From Tragulus kanchil (Eukaryota; Chordata; Mammalia; Artiodactyla; Tragulidae): DNA of 64,000 bases. The notes below the pieces were generated by a model. The model was not told the origin of the DNA. It saw nothing but the letters and a program-made list of their open reading frames with translations, and did not search any database. How positions within the stretch are numbered: the first letter of the stretch is position 1; each line of letters begins with the position of its first letter. The position numbers were made by a program, and so were the translations under genes. The DNA is taken from positions 35,062,170-35,126,169 of the forward strand of contig JAIOJX010000001.1 in assembly GCA_022376925.1 (NCBI GenBank), read 5' to 3'. Shown in pieces: positions 26,881 through 37,793 of the stretch.

Positions 26881-27200
26881 TTTAAAAGATTTATTTATTT
26901 ATTTATTTTGGGCGGGGGTCGGGTTGGAGAGGGAGGGGAGTGAGCGGGCCACTTCTATTGGTCTTTCATTTATCTATTTTCATCCGTCTTTTTTCTTTGG
27001 TTCCTGTGGGCCTCCCATCGCGGTGGCGTCTGTCGCAGAGCGCCAGCTCTGGGCGCATGCGCTCCAGAGCTCCGGCTCAGTAATTGGACACATCGGTCCA
27101 GTCGCTCCACAGCACGTGGGATCTTCCCAGGCCAGGGATCGAACCGGCGCCCCCTGCACTGCAAGGCGGTGTCCTTACCCACGTCCCAGGAAGCCTGTAC
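26875..27200 (-). mobile_element. CHR-type SINE, damaged at its head
   Basis: Reverse-strand long CHR SINE with (TTTA)n tail and GGGCGGGGGTCGGG body. Its head (right side) lacks about 20 bases that the copy at 28001-28334 keeps. The damage lies beside the duplication junction. Confidence 0.75.
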
Positions 27201-28000
27201 AATTTTTAAAGATAATAGCTTTACAATATTATGTTTCGGTGGAACACAATGAAACCCCTGTCAAAGCTGCAATATTCAAACGGCATGGTACTGGCATAAA
27301 GACAGACATATAGGCCAATGCAATAGAATAAACATGTCAGAAAGAAATTCACACAGATAAGATCAGACGATTTTCAACAGAGTGCCAAGACCACAAACTG
27401 GGGGAAAGACAGTGTTTACAACAAATGGTGTTGGGAAAAATGGATATCCACCTGCAAAAGAAAGAGGTTGGACCCTTAAGTTAAACCATATACAAAAATG
27501 ATTTCAAAATAGATCAGAAACCTAATGTAGGGAGGTGAAACAATAAAACTCCTAAAAGGAAACATAGGGAGAAAGCTTCATGATGTTGTATTTCTCCTTT
27601 TGAGAAAAAGAATGTTTTTCATGCCTATTGCATCATTGAATTTGGAAATACATAACTTATTTAGTTTCACAGATTCACAGCTGGAGAGGAGTTTTGCCTT
27701 TGGATGAATTATACCTCAAGTCTCACCCAGATATAATTTAGAGGGTGTTTAGATGAGACTGAACTTGGAGTTGATGCTAATGGGTTAATGCTTGGCAGGT
27801 GCTGGGATTGGATGAAAATTTTTTTTGCTATAAGACGGACATAAATATTTGGGAGCCAGAGGGTTAAATGATAGGTACTGAAGTGTGTACCACAAATTCA
27901 TAAGTTAAAGCTTTGATGCCCAATGTTGCTGTATTTGGAGATAGGGTCTTTTTAATTTGCTTTTTGTTTCATCTTCATTTTTAAGCATTTGTACTTTATT

Positions 28001-28334
28001 GTATTCTTTTTAAAAGATTTATTTATTTATTTATTTTGGGCGGGGGTCGGGTTGGAGAGGGAGGGGAGTGAGCGGGCCACTTCTATTGGTCTTTCATTTA
28101 TCTATTTTCATCCGTCTTTTTTCTTTGGTTCCTGTGGGCCTCCCATCGCGGTGGCGTCTGTCGTTGCAAAGCACCAGCTCTGGGCGCATGCGCTCCAGAG
28201 CTCCGGCTCAGTAATTGGACACATCGGTCCAGTCGCTCCACAGCACGTGGGATCTTCCCAGGCCAGGGATCGAACCGGCGCCCCCTGCACTGCAAGGCGG
28301 TGTCCTTACCCACTGGATCACCAGGGGAAGCCCC
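28001..28334 (-). mobile_element. CHR-type SINE with target-site duplication
   Basis: Full-length reverse copy flanked by TGTACTTTATT at 27990-28000 and 28335-28345. The head TTCCCCTGGTGATCCAGTGG reads from the minus strand at the right. It inserted next to a minus-strand L1 3' end. Confidence 0.85.
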
Positions 28335-28345
28335 TGTACTTTATT

Positions 28346-28590
28346 TTTAATTGAAAGATAATAGCTTTACAATATTATGTTGGTTTCTGCCATACATCCA
28401 TATGAATCCGCCAAATAGGTATACATATGTCCCCTTCCTCTTGACCCTCCTTCCCACCTCCCACCCCATCCCGCCCCTCTAGGTTGTCATAGAGCCCTGG
28501 ATTTGAGTTTCCTGTGTCATACAGTAAGTTCCCACTGGCTATCTATTTTGCATATGGTAAGGTATATGTTTCCATGCTACTCTTGGAGAT
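28346..28590 (-). mobile_element. L1 3' UTR fragment
   Basis: The reverse complement of the ruminant L1 3' UTR: CCCGCCCCTCTAGGTTGTCA mirrors the plus-strand CAACCTAGAGGGGTGGG at 4111. Confidence 0.7.
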
Positions 28591-29600
28591 AGGGTCTTTA
28601 AGGAGGTAAGTAAGGTTAAATAAGATCATAAGGTGGGGCTACAATCCAACATGCCTGGTTTGTTTATAAGAAGAGGAGGATAAAAGGACCATATTGAGGA
28701 CATAATGAAATCTGGAGAAAGTTAACCTGCTGACAACTTGACCTTGGAACTCCAAGCTCCAAAATTGTGAGAAATTTGTTCCTGTTGCTAAAGTCACCTA
28801 ATCTGTGATATCTTATGATGCTGAAGACCTAGAAAGATCAACACAAGATATAACAGACTGGTGGCTGTCAGGCACTGGAGGGAGGATAAAGGAAACTGCT
28901 TAGGTAATCAGGAGTCTTGGGGTGTTGGAAATGCTTTGGAAATAAATAGAGGTGCTGGTTGCATAACACTGTAGATGCCATGGAATTCTCTAAGCAAGAA
29001 TACTGGAGTGGGTAGCTTATCCCTTCTCCAGGGAATCTTTCCCTGCCAAGAATCAGGGGTCTCCTGCATTTGCAGGCAGATTCTTTACCAGCTGGGCTAC
29101 TTTAATTTTGATTAATTCAAATTGTCTCACTCAGCTTTGCTGCTATAACAAAATGCTAAAGAGTGGATAAATTAAACAATATTTTTTTCTCTCAAAGTTC
29201 TGGAGGCTGGTATGTTCAGGATCAAGGTTTTGGTAGATTTAATATCAATGAGAACTCTCTTCCTGGTTTGTAAATGGCTGCCTTCTTGGTGTGCCTTTAC
29301 ATGGTAGAGAGAGAGAGAACTCTAGTTTTTTTCCTCTTCTTATTTGGACAGTGATCCTATCCTAAGAGCTTCACCTATATGTCCTCATCTGAAGCTAATC
29401 ACCTCCCAAAGGTCCCATCTCCAAATGCCATCACATTAGGAACTGGGGCTTCAATATATGAATTTGAGGATAACACCTTCAGTCCATAGTATTCCACTCC
29501 TGATCCATACAAAACCTCATCCAAATAGTATCCAAATGAGATTTGGGTGGGATTCTAGGTGTGATTCATCCTGAGGCAAAATTACTCTCCATCTGTGAAC
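28591..29600. other. Intergenic with a Bov-tA piece and old repeats
   Basis: A short reverse Bov-tA fragment lies at 28975-29105 (CTAAGCAAGAATACTGGAGTG). The stretches 28580-28700 and 29130-29500 are old mammal-wide repeat sequence of opposite orientation whose family I cannot name. No gene seen. Confidence 0.45.
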
Positions 29601-29604
29601 TAAT

Positions 29605-29609
29605 AAAAC

Positions 29610-29645
<36 letters not shown>
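29605..29645. repeat. (ATA)n microsatellite
   Basis: About 13 ATA/TAA units directly before the T-rich end of the minus-strand L1. Confidence 0.9.
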
Positions 29646-29646
<1 letters not shown>

Positions 29647-31567
29647 CTCTTTTTTTTCTTTTTTTTTATTCTTTATTTTAAAGGATTTACAGAGTTTTGT
29701 TGTTCACATACATGTATGTTCCCAGATCAGTCATATGCATATCCATGGTCCCCACCCACCCAGATCCCCCCATCCCACCCCTCCAGACCTTTGCCCCAAG
29801 CCATTGTAAGCACTCCTATTCCCTTAGCACTGTGACACTAGCTATCTTTTCCACACATAACACTATAGGTTTCCTTGTTACTTCCTCCATGCTTCCCCCT
29901 CCCTATTTATTCACCACGATGTCCCTATGTCTATACTCTTTTTTTTTCATGAGTTCCCTGTGTGTGATATCAAGATTGTCCTACTAGATTCCATATATGT
30001 GTGTTAGTATACTGTATTTGTCTTTCTCTTTTTGACTTACTTCACTTTTTATGATAGGTTCTAGAGCCAGCCACTTCATTAGGACTGAGTCTTCTGCATT
30101 TCTTTTAACAGCTGAGTAGTATTCCATTGTATATATGTACCAGAGCTTCTGGATCCATTCATTCGTCGATGGACATCTAGGTTGCTTCCATGTTTTGGCT
30201 ATTGTATAGAGAGCTGCAATGAACATTGGGGTACAGGTGCTTCTTTCAGTTTTTATTTCATCAGGATATAAGCCTAAGAGTGGGATTGCTGGGTCATAGG
30301 GTGCTTCTATTTTTAGTTTTTTAAGAAATCTCCAGACTGTCTTCCATAGAGGCTGTATCAATTTACATTCCCACCAGCAATGCAAGAGGGTTCCCTTTTC
30401 TCCGCACCCTCTCCAGCATTTGTTGTCTGCAGATTTTTTGAAGATGGCCATTCTGACGGGTGTGAGGTGATATCTCATTGTAGTTTTAATTTGCATTTCT
30501 CTAATAATAAGCGAGGTTGAGCATCGTTTCATGTGCTTTTGGGCCATCTGTATGTCCTCTTTGGAGAGGCATCTCTTTAGGTCTTTTTCCCATTTTTTGA
30601 TTGGGTTGTTCGTTTTCCCTGTGCTGAGTTGTCTGAGTTGCTTGTAGATTTTGGAGATTAATTCTTTGTCTGTTGTTTCATTTGCTATGATTTTCTCCCA
30701 CTCTGTGGGGTGTCTGTTGAGCTTTTTTGTAATTTCTTTAGCTGTACAAAAGCTTTTAAGTTTCATGAAGTCCCATATGTTCATTTTTCTTTTCAGTTCT
30801 GCTATTTTAGTTGGTGGGTCAGAGAAGATCTTGCTTTGATGTATGCCCTTGAGGGTTTTGCCTATATTCTCCTCTAAGAGTTTGATGGTTTCTGGTCTTA
30901 CATTTAGGTCTTTAATCCATTTTGAGTTGATCTTAGTGTATGGTGTCAGGGAATGTTCCAATTTTATTTTTTTGCATGTAGCTGTCCAATTCTCCCAGCA
31001 CCACTTGTTGAAGAGGCTGTCTTTGTCCCATTTTATAGTTTCTCCTCCTTTATCAAAAATAAGGTACCCATAGGTGCGTGGGTTTATCTCTGGGTTCTCG
31101 ATCTTGTTCCATTGGTCTATAGTTCTGTTTGGGGGCCAGTACCATACTGTCTTGATGACTGTTGCTTTGTAGTATAGTCTGAAGTTAGGGAGGCTGATCC
31201 CTCCAGCTCTGTTTTTCTTTCTCAGGATTGCTTTGTCTATTCGAGGTCTTTTGTGTTTCCATATGAACTGTGTTATTCTTTGGTCTAGTTCTGTGAAAAA
31301 TGTCAATGGAAGTTGAATAGGTATTGCATTGAATCTGTAGATGATATTTGGTAGTATGGTCATTTTCACAATATTGATTCTTCCGACCCAGGAACATGGA
31401 ATATCTCTCCATCTGTTTAAGTCTTCTTTAATTTCTTTCATGAGTGTCTTGTAATTTTCTGTGTACAGTTCTTTTGTTTCTTTGGGTAGGTTTATTCCTA
31501 GATATTTGATTCTTTTGGTTGCAATGGTGAAGGGGACTGCCTCTTTGATTTCATTTTCTGATTTTTC
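29647..31567 (-). mobile_element. Second young L1, reverse orientation
   Basis: 5'-truncated L1 on the minus strand with its poly(T)-side tail at 29647-29675 and its 5' end near 31567, inside MER5-like sequence (31568-31690). Overlaps in content with the plus-strand element at 8762-10681 and is nearly identical in protein. I see no clear target-site duplication. Confidence 0.9.
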
Positions 31568-31627
31568 CAACTCAGTAGATTCCAACTCAGTAGGCCTGAG
31601 TAGAGCCCGGGTTTCTGCATTTCTCAT
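29984..31627 (-). pseudogene. L1 ORF2 C-terminal fragment, open for 547 codons
   Basis: After about 21 non-L1 residues read from flanking DNA, the frame follows L1 ORF2 from [11 protein letters not shown] to THIYGI without a break. I see about four amino-acid differences from the plus-strand copy over roughly 525 residues (for example MKRCS preceded by KH in place of KY). The Cys-rich C-terminal motif is intact; RT is missing. Confidence 0.9.
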
Positions 31628-31690
31628 CAGCTTGCAGGTTATGCTGATGCAGTTGGTCCATGAACCACATATTCAGTAATAAGGATCTGA
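31568..31690 (+). mobile_element. MER5-like fragment
   Basis: AACTCAGTAGGCCTGAGTAG, GGGTTTCTGCATTTCTCATC and GGTTATGCTGATGCAG follow the MER5A order. It flanks the young minus-strand L1. Confidence 0.65.
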
Positions 31691-31951
31691 AAATCAAATA
31701 TGTTGATAAGTCTGCTGAACCACTAATGCAGGGCCTGACAAGAGTTTCCTGGGAGAAAATTCAACTAGGAAAGAGAGACTGCAGATGAGATATTAACCTG
31801 TAAGAATAGCAGAGCCTCTATCATCCAGATATACCCCTCGATCTAGCCTGCAACATCTGAATTTGGTAAGAAGGATGTTCATGTATGCAAAAACACACAA
31901 ACAAACAAAATACACATAAATGATCATTTTGCTTTAAAAGAGTCTGAAAGA

Positions 31952-32808
31952 ATTGATACAGCCACTGTGGAAGACAGTATGGAGATTCCTTAAAAAACTA
32001 AAAAAAAAAAGCACCACATGACCCAGCAACTCCACTATATTAGGCTTATACCCTGATGAAATCAAAATTGAAAGAGGCACCTGTACCCCAATGTTCATTG
32101 CAGCTCTCTATACAATAGCTAGAACATGGAAGCAACCTAGATGTCCATCAACGAATGAATGCATACAAAAGTTCTGGTACATATATACAGTGGAGTACTA
32201 CTCAGCTGTAAAAAGAAATGCAGAAGAATCAGTCCTAATGAGATGGATGGATCTAGAACCTATCATAAAAAGTGAAGTAAGTCAAAACACGAAAGACAAG
32301 TATAGTATACTAACACATATATATGGAATCTAGTAAGAGGGTAATGATAACACATGCAGTGAAGCGTTGGAAAAATAAACATAGAGAGCAGACTTATGGA
32401 CATGGTGGGGTATGAACAGTGGGTGGGAGGTGTAGAGGGAGTAACATGGAAACCTATACTATCATAGGTGAAAAAGATAACTACGGTCATTGCGCTGTGG
32501 GAATAGGGGATCCTGCAGGGGCACTGTGAAATGGCCTGGAGGGATGGGACGGAGTGGGGGAACTGGGAGGGGGTGGAGAAGTGATGGGGGCCAGGGATAT
32601 ACACATGACTAATCTAGGATTATACATATCTGTAAGCAACAAAACACTGCAAAAGTAAAAAGTAAAATCAAAAAAAGAAAAAAAAATATTTTTAAATGAA
32701 AATGAGTGAATAAAAGAATGAATGAATGAGCGTTTCCAAGATCTAAAACATTATTTACTGACAAAGTCATTAATAAGATGAGCACAGATGTATTTTCCAT
32801 ACAAAAGA
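31952..32808 (+). mobile_element. Truncated L1 with probable 3' transduction
   Basis: L1 3' end: the last ORF2 part (open 32091-32333), 3' UTR and an A-rich tail near 32640-32690. About 110 non-L1 bases follow, then an A-rich end at 32803-32812. The perfect 16-base repeat AAAAGAGTCTGAAAGA (31936-31951 and 32809-32824) encloses both parts, so the extra DNA was probably inserted together with the L1. Confidence 0.75.
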
Positions 32809-33237
32809 AAAAGAGTCTGAAAGATACTACAGTCTTGAGTAGCACTGGGGGGAATGTTCACAGGTAACAGCATAAGCATAATTCTATAGTGAAGAAGAGG
32901 GCTTTTCCCATAATTGTATAGGAGTCAAGGCCAGGTGGGTGGGCACTGACTCCAGAGAAATTGATAGGGCTCTGGCACCTTGTGCCCTCCAGCTCATTGC
33001 ACAGTACCGGTAATGAGTCAGGACCCAGGAGAAGGGGTACAGTGCCCAGCAGATATGGCACTATCTAAGAGAGAGTGGCATCTATCTCTCAGCTGCTTGA
33101 ACTTGTGTTGGGAACAAGACCTCCCTCAGTGCTCCTCCAAGTGTCTGGTTCCACCCATGTACCTGATACTGCCTGAGAGTGGTAGGGAGCCATTCTTCCA
33201 CCAGGTACTTGGTGGAGGTTGGGTCACAACACATCTT

Positions 33238-33325
33238 AAACACTCAGTACCTCATCTGATTCACTTGGCAGTCCCATGAGGCAAATGCTATTCCCTAATT
33301 TAAAGAGGGCAACACTGCCTCTTAC
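33238..33325 (+). mobile_element. MIR fragment (three copies)
   Basis: CAGTCCCATGAGGCAAATGC and ATTCCCTAATTTAAAGAGGG resemble the MIR core. Recurs at about 34320-34408 and 35412-35500. Confidence 0.55.
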
Positions 33326-33342
33326 TGCAGTGAGCCTTTGTG

Positions 33343-33532
33343 ACAGGGCTTTCCTCCTGGCTCAGTGGTAGAGAATTCACCTGCCAGCAATGCAGATGCA
33401 GGAGACAAGGGTTCATTCCTTGGGTCAGAATGATCTTCTTGGGAGGGAAATTGCAACCCAGTCCAGTATTTTGCCTGGAGAATCCCATGGTCAGAGAAGC
33501 TTGATGGGCTATTGCCAAGTTGATTCCTCTAA
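33343..33532 (+). mobile_element. Bov-tA SINE (copy one of three)
   Basis: GGCTTTCCTCCTGGCTCAGTGG to GAGAAGCTTGATGGGC. Errors relative to the other copies (CCAGTCCAGTATTTTGCC) occur near the duplication edge. Confidence 0.85.
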
Positions 33533-34428
33533 CTCCAGTGCATGGAAACCTATACTATCATAGGTGAAAGATAACTACGGTCATTGCGCTGTGGGAAATG
33601 GGGCACTGTGAAATGGCCTGGAGGGATGGGACGGAGTGGGGGAACTGGGAGGGGGTGGAGAAGTGATGGGGGCCAGGGATATACACATGACTAATCTAGG
33701 ATTATACATATCTGTAAGCAACAAAACACTGCAAAAGTAAAAAGTAAAATCAAAAAAAGAAAAAAAAATATTTTTAAATGAAAATGAGTGAATAAAAGAA
33801 TGAATGAATGAGCGTTTCCAAGATCTAAAACATTATTTACTGACAAAGTCATTAATAAGATGAGCACAGATGTATTTTCCATACAAAAGAAAAAGAGTCT
33901 GAAAGATACTACAGTCTTGAGTAGCACTGGGGGGAATGTTCACAGGTAACAGCATAAGCATAATTCTATAGTGAAGAAGAGGGCTTTTCCCATAATTGTA
34001 TAGGAGTCAAGGCCAGGTGGGTGGGCACTGACTCCAGAGAAATTGATAGGGCTCTGGCACCTTGTGCCCTCCAGCTCATTGCACAGTACCGGTAATGAGT
34101 CAGGACCCAGGAGAAGGGGTACAGTGCCCAGCAGATATGGCACTATCTAAGAGAGAGTGGCATCTATCTCTCAGCTGCTTGAACTTGTGTTGGGAACAAG
34201 ACCTCCCTCAGTGCTCCTCCAAGTGTCTGGTTCCACCCATGTACCTGATACTGCCTGAGAGTGGTAGGGAGCCATTCTTCCACCAGGTACTTGGTGGAGG
34301 TTGGGTCACAACACATCTTAAACACTCAGTACCTCATCTGATTCACTTGGCAGTCCCATGAGGCAAATGCTATTCCCTAATTTAAAGAGGGCAACACTGC
34401 CTCTTACAGCAGTGAGCCTTTGTGACAG

Positions 34429-34619
34429 GGCTTTCCTCCTGGCTCAGTGGTAGAGAATTCACCTGCCAGCAATGCAGATGCAGGAGACAAGGGTTCAATC
34501 CTTGGGTCAGAAAGATCTTCTGGGGAGGGAAATTGCAACCCACTCCAGTATTTTTGCCTGGAGAATCCCATGGTCAGAGAAGCTTGATGGGCTATTGCCA
34601 AGTTGATTCCTCTAACTCC
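34429..34619 (+). mobile_element. Bov-tA SINE (copy two of three)
   Basis: Same element, cleaner sequence (CCACTCCAGTATTTTTGCC). Confidence 0.85.
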
Positions 34620-35369
34620 TAGGACCAGAGTTAATATGAGTTTTACTTATTATTGTACATTATTATTCCTAACAATAGGAATATAAAATGTCTTCATTGT
34701 GTTCATAAACTCACTGAACAGTCCAATCACTTATCATGTATTGTTTTCTGGTCTTAGTTGTTTTTTTAAATGACTAACATAATCCATATCATTTAGGAAA
34801 AAGCAGAGATGAGAGAGCAAATAAACAAAAAGAATCACACATGTTGGGAGTCATAGGGTAGTAGAGGACCCAGGAGAAGGGCTGGCAGTGCCCATTGACA
34901 TGGTTACAACCAGGGGAAGACATGGGGGTGCAGGTACCATCAGGTGATTGGACTCATGCTCGGGTACAGGCAACACCTATTTTCTGGCTACCATGCAGAA
35001 CAAAACCAATGCCTAATTTTTAGTTTTCAGAGCTTTCTTTATGCACAAATGCATTATGCAACATTTATATTTTCACAAAAAATGGTTTGATACTATACAT
35101 TTGGTTCTGAACATGTTGTTTCTTTATTGTTATTTTGCAGCAGACCATGAGCATCTCTTCCATGCATGTGGGTGGAAATCCCCTACTAAAACACAGAGGG
35201 CACTGGAGTTGGATCAAAAGGCTGCTGGTGGTGACAGTGACACCCAAAGCAAAATATCACCTTGAGGACAAAGCACATAACCTGGCAAGTGCCTGCCAGG
35301 GAAAGCAGGGTCAGCAATATTAACTGCAGAGAAATCAGAATCAACGCCAAAGCATTAAAGATATGGGAA
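34620..35369. other. Unassigned sequence beside the TCEAL-like 3' end
   Basis: No repeat recognised. The right part corresponds to the TCEAL-like 3' UTR in its duplicate (35713-36466). Confidence 0.4.
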
Positions 35370-35521
35370 CATTCTTCCACCAGGTACTTGGTGGAGGGTC
35401 ACAACACATCTTAAACACTCAGTACCTCATCTGATTCACTTGGCAGTCCCATGAGGCAAATGCTATTCCCTAATTTAAAGAGGGCAACACTGCCTCTTAC
35501 AGCAGTGAGCCTTTGTGACAG

Positions 35522-35712
35522 GGCTTTCCTCCTGGCTCAGTGGTAGAGAATTCACCTGCCAGCAATGCAGATGCAGGAGACAAGGGTTCAATCCTTGGGT
35601 CAGAAAGATCTTCTGGGGAGGGAAATTGCAACCCACTCCAGTATTTTTGCCTGGAGAATCCCATGGTCAGAGAAGCTTGATGGGCTATTGCCAAGTTGAT
35701 TCCTCTAACTCC
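35522..35712 (+). mobile_element. Bov-tA SINE (copy three of three)
   Basis: Same as 34429-34619, offset 1,093. Confidence 0.85.
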
Positions 35713-36215
35713 TAGGACCAGAGTTAATATGAGTTTTACTTATTATTGTACATTATTATTCCTAACAATAGGAATATAAAATGTCTTCATTGTGTTCATA
35801 AACTCACTGAACAGTCCAATCACTTATCATGTATTGTTTTCTGGTCTTAGTTGTTTTTTTAAATGACTAACATAATCCATATCATTTAGGAAAAAGCAGA
35901 GATGAGAGAGCAAATAAACAAAAAGAATCACACATGTTGGGAGTCATAGGGTAGTAGAGGACCCAGGAGAAGGGCTGGCAGTGCCCATTGACATGGTTAC
36001 AACCAGGGGAAGACATGGGGGTGCAGGTACCATCAGGTGATTGGACTCATGCTCGGGTACAGGCAACACCTATTTTCTGGCTACCATGCAGAACAAAACC
36101 AATGCCTAATTTTTAGTTTTCAGAGCTTTCTTTATGCACAAATGCATTATGCAACATTTATATTTTCACAAAAAATGGTTTGATACTATACATTTGGTTC
36201 TGAACATGTTGTTTC

Positions 36216-36221
36216 TTTATT
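36216..36221 (-). terminator. Candidate polyadenylation signal of the TCEAL-like gene
   Basis: AATAAA on the minus strand about 230 bases past the TAA stop, similar in spacing to the BEX5-like gene. Confidence 0.5.
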
Positions 36222-36448
36222 GTTATTTTGCAGCAGACCATGAGCATCTCTTCCATGCATGTGGGTGGAAATCCCCTACTAAAACACAGAGGGCACTGGA
36301 GTTGGATCAAAAGGCTGCTGGTGGTGACAGTGACACCCAAAGCAAAATATCACCTTGAGGACAAAGCACATAACCTGGCAAGTGCCTGCCAGGGAAAGCA
36401 GGGTCAGCAATATTAACTGCAGAGAAATCAGAATCAAACGCCAAAGCA

Positions 36449-37027
36449 TTAAAGATATGGAACATCATGTAAGCCCTTTTGGCCCCTCCCTCCGCCCCTT
36501 ATTCCCCTGACACCCCTTTGTCCCCTTGGGGTGAAAGGGTCCTGTACATCTCTTTGCATAAAATGAAAACCACCCATTTTCTGTCTTTTCCTTAGCTCTT
36601 CCTGAGCCCTTGACAGATCTCCACATTCTCTCAGTATCTCCTCAGCGCCCAGATGACTTTCCTGTAAATTGTCCTGATAATCCCTGGGAGAATCCTCTGC
36701 TCCCCTGTCTGTTTTCCTTTTTGCTTTGCGGGGCACATAATCTTCAGCAGGGCGCTTTTCTGCAACCTGCGGCTGGCTCTCTGCATTTGCCTGGGATTCT
36801 GGCTTGCTCCTTCCCTCAGCTTCAGACTTGCCCTGCTTTTCCTGCTTCCCCTCATCTGCTGGTCGTCCCTCATCGTCTCGTTTTCCCTCACTCTGGAGCT
36901 CTCGCTCCTGTTCAGACTTCCCCTCCACTTCCGGCTTTTCTTTCTCATCAGACTTTCCGTCATTTTCAGACTTTACTTCATCTTCTGGCTTTATCTTGAT
37001 TTTCAACTCATTGCAGAGTTTTTCCAT
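36449..37027 (-). CDS. Transcription elongation factor A-like protein, TCEAL3/5/6 group
   Basis: A 192-residue frame reads from ATG at 37027 to TAA at 36449. Residues 1-95 are highly charged and built from imperfect short units around E-G-K-x-E/D, as in TCEAL3/5/6. The middle carries EKRPAEDYVPRKAKRKTDRG, a basic putative nuclear-localisation stretch. The C-terminal third has the TCEAL signature: LRECGDLSRAQEELRKRQK, then GGFHFMQRDVQDPF, then RG/GRG-rich sequence and the end GLHDVPYL. TCEAL proteins resemble the N-terminal and linker part of TFIIS and are thought to modulate transcription. The three human members TCEAL3, 5 and 6 are too alike to choose by eye; TCEAL6 is the human neighbour of BEX5, which favours it by context. 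The ATG is the first after the splice acceptor; the 80 codons upstream are intron read-through. Confidence 0.85.
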   Translation of the reverse strand: MEKLCNELKIKIKPEDEVKSENDGKSDEKEKPEVEGKSEQERELQSEGKRDDEGRPADEGKQEKQGKSEAEGRSKPESQANAESQPQVAEKRPAEDYVPRKAKRKTDRGAEDSPRDYQDNLQESHLGAEEILRECGDLSRAQEELRKRQKMGGFHFMQRDVQDPFTPRGQRGVRGIRGGGRGQKGLHDVPYL

Positions 37028-37427
37028 ACTGAGACGTCCCCTCCTTTTTCCTGACCTGGGGGATAGGGTGGGGTGGGGAGAAGAGACAAAGAGGAGGGAA
37101 GGGAAACTGAGGGCTTGGAGGGGAAAGGCATGTCCAGAGAGCACTAGCATCTGACTCGCGTCAGGGGTCCCTCGACCTGACCGAGCCCGGTGTGTCTTCT
37201 GCCCACCCTTTACCCCACCATTCCTCACGCAATGAGAGCCAGCTGTTTCCCTGGCAGGCCCTGCCACCTTGTACCATCCTTCATCGTGTCGGGGAGTGTG
37301 TGTATTATGTGTGGTGGGGGGATGCGCAATGGGCCCTCAAATGCTGCCCAGGCTGTGTGTCCTCCACCATCCCGCCCTCCAGCCCCTAACCCCGTGCCTG
37401 ACCAGTGCCCTCCCCTTTTTCACTGAC

Positions 37428-37497
37428 CTGTAGGGATTCTAGACAGGTTCCTCCTCCTTTTCTAGCCTTGCAGAGTGCCCGGAACAGACATGCAGAC
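37428..37497 (-). other. TCEAL-like non-coding exon 2 (candidate)
   Basis: A 70-base segment on the minus strand starts after the acceptor CTGTCTGCAG (37498 side) and ends at the donor CTACAG followed by GTCAGTG (37427 side). Position and size parallel exon 2 of the BEX5-like gene, including the shared CTACAG|GT end, as expected for the common BEX/TCEAL gene plan. A second copy lies at 38552-38621. Confidence 0.6.
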
Positions 37498-37793
37498 CTG
37501 CAGACAGGAGACAGAGAGGGGCTGCAAGGTCCCTGGACTGAGGCCCCTTTCCTGAATCCAGGCCCTCAGCATTCGGAGGTCCCTCCCCATCACCTCCGAC
37601 CTCTCCTGAACCCGCACCTCAGTCGCGAAATCTTTTTGTCAGGCCTCAGGCACCAGGATGCTTCACCAACTGTTGGAGTCTCTGCGAGCCCTCCTCCGCA
37701 GCCAACACGCCCCAGCGCCACCTCTTTACCCGGAGCTCAGAGCTTCCTCATAGGCTGAGAGTGGAGAGGGGTTAGGCTCAGACTTAATGCGCG

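Larger units (their letters stand above)
26117..28381. repeat. Direct tandem duplication 10 (1.12 kb unit)
   Basis: Copies 26117-27235 and 27245-28381. Copy one has lost about 20 bases near its right end, at the CHR SINE head, where copy two is intact. Confidence 0.95.
32445..34619. repeat. Direct tandem duplication 11 (1.09 kb unit)
   Basis: Copies 32445-33536 and 33541-34619. Copy two lacks about 11 bases near its left start. It overlaps duplication 12, so the segment from 33192 onward exists three times. Confidence 0.95.
34273..36466. repeat. Direct tandem duplication 12 (1.10 kb unit)
   Basis: Copies 34273-35371 and 35370-36466, sharing a short CAT overlap. Copy two has a 4-base loss at its left start. 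The unit ends in the last codons of the TCEAL-like gene. Confidence 0.95.
36195..37055 (-). other. TCEAL-like terminal exon (coding plus 3' UTR)
   Basis: On the minus strand the acceptor reads CTATCCCCCAG just before 37055, after a pyrimidine tract. A second AG five bases on (37051) is an alternative. The exon holds the complete reading frame and a 3' UTR of roughly 230 bases with AATAAA (TTTATT on the plus strand) at 36216-36221. The 3' end is approximate. The 3' UTR sequence recurs near 35124 because of the duplicated block 34273-36466. Confidence 0.6.

Noticed and set aside
29605..29645. Short-repeat array as CRISPR-like
   Set aside because: Simple trinucleotide microsatellite in a mammalian genome; no spacers.
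33300..35715. Frames in 33.3-35.7 kb such as MAIAHQASLTMGFSRQ
   Set aside because: Antisense or sense translations of the Bov-tA SINE.
36449..37267. A 272-codon TCEAL protein starting at 37267
   Set aside because: The N-terminal 80 codons lie in intron sequence upstream of the acceptor; TCEAL3/5/6 begin MEK.
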